Shown: piece after piece, positions 7,120-12,688 of the stretch
Layout: each line of letters starts with the position of its first letter
How positions within the stretch are numbered: the stretch's first letter is position 1
Source: Candidatus Gastranaerophilales bacterium
GTDB lineage: Bacteria > Cyanobacteriota > Vampirovibrionia > Gastranaerophilales > JAILCC01
Assembly (NCBI GenBank): GCA_024408745.1
Contig: JAKSUS010000014.1
Location: 1-12,688 of the forward strand
Length of the DNA: 12,688 nucleotides
Direction of reading: 5' to 3'
Translations under genes and position numbers: made by a program
Notes under the pieces: model-generated
What the model was told of the DNA's origin: nothing
Databases searched by the model: none
The model's input: the letters and a program-made list of their open reading frames with translations, nothing else

Positions 7120-7884
7120 ATGATTAACTTTTATCTAAATAATAATGTAATTGAAAATGTAAAAGTAGTCTTATTTGATAAAGACGGCACATTTTTAGAT
7201 GACAATATTTATTGGGGCAAACTTGCCGAATGTCGAATTAAAGAGATAATAAGACATTTTAATCTTAACGACAATCTTTTTGAAGAATTATGTTTGGCAA
7301 TCGGCCACAATCCTAACACCTGTAAACTTATTAAAAACGGGCCTGTCGGAGTTATGTCAAGAAATGAAGTTATTGAATTTATGGTTAATGAATTGCTAAA
7401 ATATAATATTAATACCGATTTTGAAACGATATCAGAGATTTTTAACAAGGTTCATTCCGAATTTTTAAGCAATATGGAAAAATATGTAAAATTCATTCCT
7501 TATTCTGAAGAATTTATAAGAAAACTAAAACAAACAGATCTAAAACTTGCAGTTGTAACATCTGATACTTATGACCATACAGTTGAAATATTAAAAATAT
7601 TAAATATTGATGATTGTTTTGAAGTTGTTATCGGAAAAGATAATTGCACTAAAGATAAAAAAACAGGTGAACCTGCGTTAATTGCATTGAAAAAGCTAAA
7701 TGTTAATACTGATGAAACTATTGTAATAGGTGATGCTTTGATGGATTATTTAATGTGTAAAAATGCAAATCTAAAAGCTTCAATTCTTGTTGCAACGGGT
7801 CAAACTGATATTGAAGATTTACAAAAGTGTACAAATTTAGTTGTTAATAACTTGAGTGAGGTTACTGTTGAAAATGCTGACTGA
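7120..7884 (+). CDS. HAD-superfamily hydrolase (phosphatase-like)
   Basis: This 254-aa protein has all four HAD motifs: VVLFDKDGT (residues 16-24) with nucleophile D20 and acid/base D22, VVTSDT (145-150) as motif II, a lysine in the KKTGEP segment (180-185) as motif III, and VIGDALMD (202-209) as motif IV with metal-binding acidic residues. A helical cap insertion fills about 30-125, as in subfamily I phosphoglycolate phosphatase-like enzymes. It should hydrolyse a small phosphorylated metabolite in the cytoplasm; the substrate is unknown. It begins 4 bp after the preceding stop without a good Shine-Dalgarno site, suggesting translational coupling to the DUF1796 gene. Its last 11 bases overlap the start of the LdpA-like gene. 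Confidence 0.85.
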   Translation: MINFYLNNNVIENVKVVLFDKDGTFLDDNIYWGKLAECRIKEIIRHFNLNDNLFEELCLAIGHNPNTCKLIKNGPVGVMSRNEVIEFMVNELLKYNINTDFETISEIFNKVHSEFLSNMEKYVKFIPYSEEFIRKLKQTDLKLAVVTSDTYDHTVEILKILNIDDCFEVVIGKDNCTKDKKTGEPALIALKKLNVNTDETIVIGDALMDYLMCKNANLKASILVATGQTDIEDLQKCTNLVVNNLSEVTVENAD

Positions 7885-8815
7885 TATTTTAAAAAATAAA
7901 AATTGTTTTAAATTAATATGCGGCGCAGGGAACGAAGATGTTGTCGAAGTTGAAAGATTAGCATATTTATATTCACTTGCCGGTTGTCAGTTTTTTGATG
8001 TTTGCGCAAAAGAAAGCGTTATTAATGCAACAAAATCAGGACTTCAAAAAGCAGGAATAAAAGACCGATATATTTGTATAAGTGTAGGTTCAGAAAGTGA
8101 TAAACACTTTTGCAAAGCACAAATTGATAAAAATCTTTGTGCAAATTGCGGAGCCTGCAGAGAAGTTTGCCTGCAACAGGCAATTGATGATAATTTTCAA
8201 ATTAACCAAGTAAAATGTATCGGTTGCGGTAAATGTATTGATGTTTGCCCCAATAATGCAATTAATTTAATTCAGAAGAAAACTGATTTGAACGAACTCT
8301 TGCCACCACTGATAAATTTAGGACTTGATTGTATTGAATTTCACGTTGCCGGTGATGAAGATGATATACAAAAACGTTGGGAAAATATTAACCGAATGTT
8401 TGACGGAATTTTGAGTATAAGTATAAACAGAGCGAAAGCAAGTGATGAAAAGGTTGTAGAAATTGTTGAAAAAATGTTGTCAATAAGAAAACCTTTTACA
8501 ACAATAATTCAGGCAGACGGTATTCCTATGTCAGGCGGAAAAGATAACTATAATTCGACTTTGCAGGCAATTTCAACGGCTGATTTATTTAAAGGAAAAA
8601 ATTTACCTGCTTATATTATGGTTTCAGGCGGAACAAATTCCAAAACAAAAGAATTGGCGAATTTATGTAATGTCGATATAGACGGAGTTGCGGTAGGTTC
8701 GTTCGCAAGAAAAATTGTTAAGGAATACACATCAAGAGATGATTTTTTTGAAAATGAAGAAGTTTTAAACAGCGCTTTAGAAATTGCAAAAAATTTAGTT
8801 CAAAGCACAATGTAA
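7874..8815 (+). CDS. ldpA: LdpA-family iron-sulfur protein (cyanobacterial circadian/redox-input type)
   Basis: This 313-aa protein has an N-terminal domain starting CFKLICGAGNED (residues 11-22), like the FKLICGAS opening of cyanobacterial LdpA. Two [4Fe-4S] ferredoxin motifs follow, C89-x2-C92-x2-C95-x3-C99 and C115-x2-C118-x2-C121-x3-C125-P. The C-terminal domain has QADGIPMSGG (213-222) and VSGGTNSKTKELANL (250-264), matching the LdpA C-terminal signature. In Synechococcus LdpA senses redox state and feeds the circadian clock. No clock gene is seen here, so a general redox or regulatory role is more likely. I place the start at the ATG at 7874-7876. A GTG 18 bases upstream is possible, but the homologous region begins after it. 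The 11-bp overlap with the HAD gene implies coupled translation. The family call is firm; the role is inference. Confidence 0.83.
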   Translation: MLTDILKNKNCFKLICGAGNEDVVEVERLAYLYSLAGCQFFDVCAKESVINATKSGLQKAGIKDRYICISVGSESDKHFCKAQIDKNLCANCGACREVCLQQAIDDNFQINQVKCIGCGKCIDVCPNNAINLIQKKTDLNELLPPLINLGLDCIEFHVAGDEDDIQKRWENINRMFDGILSISINRAKASDEKVVEIVEKMLSIRKPFTTIIQADGIPMSGGKDNYNSTLQAISTADLFKGKNLPAYIMVSGGTNSKTKELANLCNVDIDGVAVGSFARKIVKEYTSRDDFFENEEVLNSALEIAKNLVQSTM

Positions 8816-8824
8816 GTTTATGAA

Positions 8825-9725
8825 TTAAAAATTTAGATTTCTAATTGAATATATTTGTTTAAAGTATGCAAACATTTCAGAAAACTGGAAAACGTATTTT
8901 AAATTTTCAAAGAAACTATTGTTTTCATTATAAGATTTTATATTAACCATTTCCGAAAATAACTTTTTTGATATTTTTTCCTTTTTTGTATTTGGTAATA
9001 TGGGTTCAATAAAGTTTTTTACTATTTCCTGTGTGTTTTTCCATTCCGTAAATGCTTCTTTATAAAATTGCTTAAATGCTTCTTCTTCAAGTTTTTTAGT
9101 AATTTCCTTACCATTTTTTCTTGTTTCAAGAATTTTTTTAAGTATATTTACACATTTATCCGTAGAATTTTCTTTTATCATCTTTTCTATTTCTTCTGTT
9201 GGTAATTCTTTAAAGTATTTTAAAAAGATTTCTGCTGTATTTTTTGAATAAGTTTTTATAGCTTTATCTGCAAGAGAAGGAGTACTCAATATTTGTAAAT
9301 TTTGTCTTGCATGCTCTAATTCATGGACTAAATACCCCCACAATTCTTTTTTACCTAATTTTCCTGCATCAAATAATTGAAGATATTTGTTAGAAAATTG
9401 TATCACATGAGAACGTGGTATATATTGAGCTGCTAAATCATTAGATAATTCGTTAGCAAATATAAATTCAGGTGATAATCCTAATGGTATCCCATGTTGT
9501 TTACAGATAAGTTTACGTGCATTTGTTATGAATTCATCAACAGCCCTGTCGTATTGGTCTAGAAGTGATATTTTTTAATTTTTTTACACTTCTTTGTGCT
9601 GATAGTTCAACGGTATCACATGTTGTACTTGCAAATGGATTAATTATATTTTTAGCTTTTATAAAGCATCTCGCTGTAATTTTCTTTAAGATTTTGCCAA
9701 CACTTGATACTGCTTCAATATTCAT
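8825..9725 (-). pseudogene. HExxH putative metallopeptidase gene interrupted by a frameshift
   Basis: The reading starts at an ATG (9723-9725) with AAGGAA 8 nt upstream and codes 51 residues (MNIEAVSSVGKILKK... to SVKKLK). Within a run of six A (9571-9576, minus strand) the frame must shift by one base. Read straight, it meets TGA at 9537-9539. Skipping one A, it continues KISLLDQYDRAVDEFITNARK and stays open to the TAA at 8825-8827. The joined product would be about 299 aa. It holds YLVHELEHARQ, an HExxH zinc-binding motif with H134, E135 and H138, and a possible downstream ligand in KEAFTEW near 223-229. No signal peptide is apparent. The gene converges on ldpA with a 9-bp gap. It could be a broken gene, a phase-variable or programmed-frameshift gene, or a sequencing error at the homopolymer. 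The long intact second frame favours a recent lesion or an artefact. Confidence 0.7.
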
Positions 9726-9740
9726 ATATTAAATTCCTTA

Positions 9741-9766
9741 TTTTGCTTATATATAAACATAGCAAT
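9741..9766 (-). promoter_or_regulatory. Second copy of the operator-like element, upstream of the metallopeptidase gene
   Basis: Nearly the same sequence as 6252-6278, in the same orientation relative to its gene, with shared ends TTTTGCT and ATAGCAAT. The aligned -10 here is TATATA (9748-9753), 22 nt before the ATG. No TTGACA-like -35 lies at the right distance; instead there is an A/T run, so this promoter should be weaker or need help. The inverted repeat is reduced to TTGCT...AGCAA. Confidence 0.5.
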
Positions 9767-9925
9767 AAAAAAATTTGCTATAAAAATAAACTATAGGAAT
9801 ATTTATGTTATTGGAAAAAATCATTTCAAATCACAATATAAATTTTAACCTTAATAAATAATTAAATTTGTTTTCTTTTTATGTTAATATTGTTCTTGTA
9901 ATTTTATAGAAGGAAATTTGTACAA

Positions 9926-11008
9926 ATGGAAGAAATGCTTGAAAAAATCCTAAGCATTGAAAAATCTTATAACGAACTTGGGGAAAAACTTTCCGATCCT
10001 GCAATAATACAGGATTACAAAGAATTTACGAAATTATCCAAGTTGCGTAAATCAATGGAAGAAACAGTTGAACTTTACAAAAAATGGAAAGAAGCATCTA
10101 ACACTTATAATGAGTCGGTTCAAATGGCAAAAGGTGAACAGGATGCAGAAATGAAAGAGTTTTTAAATAATGAAGCACAAGCAGCTCAAGACAAAATGGA
10201 CAGATATAGCGAAGAAATGAAAATTTTATTACTTCCTCGCGACCCTATGGATGATAAAGATATTATGCTTGAAATTCGTGGCGGTGCAGGCGGTGATGAA
10301 GCAAATATTTTCGCGGGCGACCTTATGAGAATGTATATGAGATATGCCGAAAAACAAGGCTGGAAAGCACAGGTTTTAAGCATAAACGAATGTGAAGTCG
10401 GCGGAGTCAGCGAAGTTGTTATTTCTATTCAGGGCGATTGCGTTTACAGTAAATTAAAATACGAATCAGGTGTTCACAGGGTTCAAAGAGTACCTCAAAC
10501 CGAATCGCAAGGTCGTATTCACACAAGTACGGCAACAGTTGCCGTTATGCCTGAAGTTGAAGATGTTGAAGTTGATATTAACCCGAATGATTTGGAAATT
10601 TCAACTGCAAGAAGCGGTGGTGCAGGCGGACAAAACGTAAACAAGGTTGAAAGTGCCGTAAGAATTTTCCATAAACCGACAGGAATTATGATTTTCTGTA
10701 CGGAAGAAAGAAGCCAACTTCAAAACAAAGAACGTGGCATGCAAATTTTGAAAGCAAAATTGTATGACATGGAAGTTCAAAAACAAATGAAAGAAATCAC
10801 CGATTTAAGACGCTCGCAAGTTGGTTCAGGCGACAGAAGCGAAAGAATCAGAACCTATAACTTCCCTCAAGGCAGATTAACTGACCATAGAATAGGACAA
10901 AACTTAAATGTCTGGACTGTTATTGAAGGCGAATTAGAAGAGTTAATCGGTTTATTGATTAACTTTGACCAACAAAAGAAATTAGAATTATTAGCAAAAA
11001 ATGCTTAA
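9926..11008 (+). CDS. prfA: Peptide chain release factor 1
   Basis: This 360-aa protein terminates translation at UAA and UAG by entering the ribosomal A site and triggering peptidyl-tRNA hydrolysis. The N-terminal helical domain covers about 1-105, followed by EIRGGAGGDEANIFAGDL (116-133). The codon-reading P-x-T loop appears as P190-Q191-T192 in HRVQRVPQTESQGRIHTS. This marks it as RF1 rather than RF2, which has SPF. The GGQ catalytic loop is SGGAGGQNVNKVE with G234, G235 and Q236. Length is normal. GAAGGAAA lies about 9 nt before the chosen ATG. A second ATG three codons later is possible. It heads a same-strand group with the 63-aa gene (12-bp gap) and the nucleoside phosphorylase. Very secure. 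Confidence 0.97.
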   Translation: MEEMLEKILSIEKSYNELGEKLSDPAIIQDYKEFTKLSKLRKSMEETVELYKKWKEASNTYNESVQMAKGEQDAEMKEFLNNEAQAAQDKMDRYSEEMKILLLPRDPMDDKDIMLEIRGGAGGDEANIFAGDLMRMYMRYAEKQGWKAQVLSINECEVGGVSEVVISIQGDCVYSKLKYESGVHRVQRVPQTESQGRIHTSTATVAVMPEVEDVEVDINPNDLEISTARSGGAGGQNVNKVESAVRIFHKPTGIMIFCTEERSQLQNKERGMQILKAKLYDMEVQKQMKEITDLRRSQVGSGDRSERIRTYNFPQGRLTDHRIGQNLNVWTVIEGELEELIGLLINFDQQKKLELLAKNA

Positions 11009-11020
11009 AAGGAGATATTA

Positions 11021-11212
11021 ATGGATAAAGTTACAATACGTTCCGACAGGGACACAGATTATACATTTTCTTACAAGGGTGAAGACGTAGTTTTACCCGC
11101 AAGACAAGTTTTAAGTATAGCAGGAGGCTTGCAGGACGTAGTTCTTCCTACTACTGTTATGAAAATCATGAACAATCTTATTGTCATAAAGGACGAAAAA
11201 GGTTTAAAATAG
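11021..11212 (+). CDS. 63-aa protein of unknown function
   Basis: A short gene with a strong AAGGAGA site 7 nt before its ATG, placed 12 bp after prfA and 28 bp before the nucleoside phosphorylase gene. That makes a real, cotranscribed gene likely. The product starts MDKVTIRSDRDTDYTFSYKG, then VVLPARQVLSIAGGLQDVVLPTTVMKI and a charged tail. The alternating hydrophobic pattern suggests a small beta-rich soluble domain. There is no signal peptide, membrane segment or Cys/His cluster. I do not recognise the family. The position beside prfA hints at a translation-related role but is no evidence of one. Confidence 0.7.
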   Translation: MDKVTIRSDRDTDYTFSYKGEDVVLPARQVLSIAGGLQDVVLPTTVMKIMNNLIVIKDEKGLK

Positions 11213-11240
11213 ATTTGTACATATTAGCGGAGTAAAAGTT

Positions 11241-12545
11241 ATGCGTGCAATTGATATTATCTACAAGAAAAAACGTGGTGAAGCTCATACAAGAGAAGAA
11301 CTTGAATTTTGGGTAAAAGGTATTTGTGATGGGACTATTCCTGATTATCAATTAACGGCATGGCTTATGCTTGTTTGTATGAACGGTATGAACTTTGAAG
11401 AAACCGCTATTTTAACGGAACTCTTTGCAAAAAGCGGAACAATTTTAGATTTAAGTGACATAGCAGATTATATTCTTGATAAACACTCAACAGGTGGTGT
11501 CGGAGATAAAATTTCATTGATTTTAATACCTTTAATGGCTGCTTGTGGAGGTAAAATTGCAAAATTGTCAGGCAGAGGCTTGGGACATACAGGCGGAACT
11601 ATTGATAAATTAGAATCTATCAGCGGTTTTAATACAGGTTTATCTATTGATGAATTTAAAAAACAGGTTAAAGATATCGGTTGTGCACTTGCTTCTCAAA
11701 CAACCGACTTAGCTTATGCGGATAAAAAGTTCTATGAACTTCGTGATGTAACAGGAGCGGTTGATTGTTTGCCTTTGATTGCATCAAGCATTATTTCAAA
11801 AAAAGTTGCATCAGGCGCAAATGTAATTGTTTTAGACGTTAAATGCGGTGATGGTGCAATCGTTAAAACAAAAGCAGAAGCCGAAGAATTATCAAACTTA
11901 ATGGTAGAAGTTGCCAAGAGGTTAAATCGCTCTATTACTGCGGTTATTTCTTCAATGGAAGAACCTTTGGGACACAATATCGGGAACTCTTTGGAAATCA
12001 TTGAATCTGTTGAAGTTTTAAAAGGCAGAGGTCCGAAAGACTTGGTTGATTTAACCTTTGAATTAGGAGCAGTTCTTTTAACAAAATCTCATATTGCAGA
12101 AAATAAAGAAGCAGCAATAGAATTAATGAAACAACGCATCAAAGACGGAAGTGCCTTAGAAAAATTCAGAGAATTGATTAAATGCCAAAATGGTGATGAC
12201 TCGTGCATTGATGATTATTCAAAACTCCCGCAGGCAAGTATAATTAAGCCTTATGTTGCTCAAAAATCAGGTTATTTAAAACGAATAAAAGCACTTGAAA
12301 TTGCTTTAGCTTGTAAATTATTAGGTGCAGGCAGAGAAAAGAAAACAGATGAAATTGATTATTCCGTCGGAATTATTTTAAATAAAAAAGTCGGTGAAAA
12401 AATTGAAGCAGGTGAAAAACTTCTTGATATATGTGCCAATGATGAAAGCAAGATAGCATTAGCAGAAAACATGTTAAAGAATGCTTTTGAAATTGTTGAA
12501 GAACCTACAAAACCCGAACCATTGATTTATAAAATTATAGGGTAA
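11241..12545 (+). CDS. pdp: Pyrimidine-nucleoside phosphorylase (thymidine/uridine phosphorylase family)
   Basis: This 434-aa cytoplasmic enzyme splits pyrimidine (deoxy)nucleosides with phosphate into base and (deoxy)ribose-1-phosphate, for salvage and catabolism. The order of motifs is standard: an N-terminal helical domain (MRAIDIIYKKKRGEAHTREE), the phosphate/substrate loop DKHSTGGVGDK (80-90), the family signature SGRGLGHTGGTIDKLE (110-125), a substrate-contact RDVTGAVDCLPLIASSI segment, LDVKCGDGAIVK, and a C-terminal domain with an AGEKL hammerhead-type element. Length fits Pdp/DeoA. The motif following LDVK reads CGDGAIVK where the Bacillus enzyme has TGAGAFMK, a mild variation. GGAG precedes the ATG at 11241. 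No other nucleoside-catabolism gene is beside it; the partners are prfA and the 63-aa gene. Whether it prefers thymidine or accepts uridine as well cannot be told here. Confidence 0.93.
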   Translation: MRAIDIIYKKKRGEAHTREELEFWVKGICDGTIPDYQLTAWLMLVCMNGMNFEETAILTELFAKSGTILDLSDIADYILDKHSTGGVGDKISLILIPLMAACGGKIAKLSGRGLGHTGGTIDKLESISGFNTGLSIDEFKKQVKDIGCALASQTTDLAYADKKFYELRDVTGAVDCLPLIASSIISKKVASGANVIVLDVKCGDGAIVKTKAEAEELSNLMVEVAKRLNRSITAVISSMEEPLGHNIGNSLEIIESVEVLKGRGPKDLVDLTFELGAVLLTKSHIAENKEAAIELMKQRIKDGSALEKFRELIKCQNGDDSCIDDYSKLPQASIIKPYVAQKSGYLKRIKALEIALACKLLGAGREKKTDEIDYSVGIILNKKVGEKIEAGEKLLDICANDESKIALAENMLKNAFEIVEEPTKPEPLIYKIIG

Positions 12546-12576
12546 GCATGCTCCATGCCAAAAGCATGCCGTTTTT
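12546..12576 (+). terminator. Rho-independent terminator after the nucleoside phosphorylase gene
   Basis: GCATGC (12546-12551) and GCATGC (12564-12569) form a GC-containing 6-bp stem with a 12-nt loop, followed by CG and TTTTT. It begins directly at the stop codon of pdp. Confidence 0.65.
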
Positions 12577-12605
12577 AAGTAAAATTTCCTTTCGGTTTTT
12601 GAAAA

Positions 12606-12667
12606 GTACATTTTCCAACAGGAGAAATGTACGACTTTAGTCGTAAAAATTGTATACTAAGGTCGTA
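12606..12667. repeat. Cluster of overlapping hairpins at the right edge
   Basis: Hairpin one pairs GTACATTT (12606-12613) with AAATGTAC (12625-12632), extended by CC/GG around an AACA loop. Its 3' arm shares bases with TACGACTTTAGT (12630-12641). That segment can fold on itself as TACGACT/AGTCGTA (12630-12645), or pair with ACTAAGGTCGTA (12656-12667) over 12 bp with one G-U. A TTTACTTTTTTT tract follows. The folds are mutually exclusive. It could be an attenuator or leader for a gene beyond the window, or a palindromic repeat or mobile-element end. No gene is seen in 12577-12688. Confidence 0.5.
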
Positions 12668-12688
12668 TTTACTTTTTTTAAAACATAG

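Noticed and set aside
7856..7873. GTG start for the LdpA-like gene
   Set aside because: It adds MRLLLK, which has no counterpart in the family, and lengthens the overlap with the HAD gene; the ATG at 7874 fits better, though the evidence is not decisive.
8825..9406. Stand-alone 193-aa protein from a GTG start
   Set aside because: The same frame continues upstream for 55 codons with good coding character and no ribosome-binding site precedes the GTG, so it is better read as the rear part of a frameshifted gene.
9782..9925. Promoter for prfA
   Set aside because: The region is so AT-rich that several TATA-like hexamers appear, but none has a convincing -35 partner at 16-18 bp.
9926..11008. Release factor 2 (prfB)
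   Set aside because: The codon-reading loop is P-Q-T, not SPF, and there is no programmed frameshift near the start.

Overview
The window is AT-rich, densely packed bacterial DNA. The best lineage clue is a pair of proteins of cyanobacterial type in a genome fragment that shows no photosynthesis gene. One is an LdpA-family iron-sulfur protein at 7874-8815; the other is a class V aminotransferase at 1703-2851 resembling the cyanobacterial serine/alanine-glyoxylate enzyme. With the low GC and small membrane/secreted-type proteins of unknown family, this suggests a non-photosynthetic relative of Cyanobacteria (Melainabacteria/Vampirovibrionia, possibly a gut Gastranaerophilales). That placement is inference; no rRNA or tRNA is present to anchor it.

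Layout. Minus strand, 1-2851: a secreted TPR-repeat protein (cut by the left edge) downstream of the aminotransferase, with a 12-bp inverted repeat between them. Minus strand, 2963-6228: a four-gene cassette of unrecognised function. It holds three paralogous small proteins (122, 107 and 96 aa), each with a polar N-terminal half, an N-[IV]-[ST]-F junction motif and a Gly/Ala-rich hydrophobic hairpin, plus a 717-aa multi-spanning membrane protein with apparent internal repeats. All three small genes start behind the same strong ribosome-binding box. The cassette is headed by a promoter matching the sigma-70 consensus exactly (TTGACA-17-TATAAT). Plus strand, 6390-8815: a tightly coupled operon of a DUF1796-type putative cysteine peptidase, a HAD hydrolase and the LdpA-like protein. 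Minus strand, 8825-9725: a HExxH putative metallopeptidase gene interrupted by a frameshift at an A-run. Plus strand, 9926-12545: a housekeeping run of prfA (release factor 1), a 63-aa unknown and pyrimidine-nucleoside phosphorylase, closed by a hairpin-plus-T terminator and followed by a cluster of mutually exclusive hairpins at the right edge.

The most interesting signal joins two regions. The promoter of the small-protein cassette and the promoter region of the frameshifted metallopeptidase gene, about 3.5 kb apart, share a 26-27 bp element (24 of 27 aligned columns by eye) covering the -10 region. It contains a TTGCT...AGCAA inverted repeat. This suggests a common regulator and possibly a common process: small hydrophobic proteins, a large membrane partner and a protease. 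Their function cannot be read from the sequence; a secreted, membrane-active or bacteriocin-like role is only a hypothesis.
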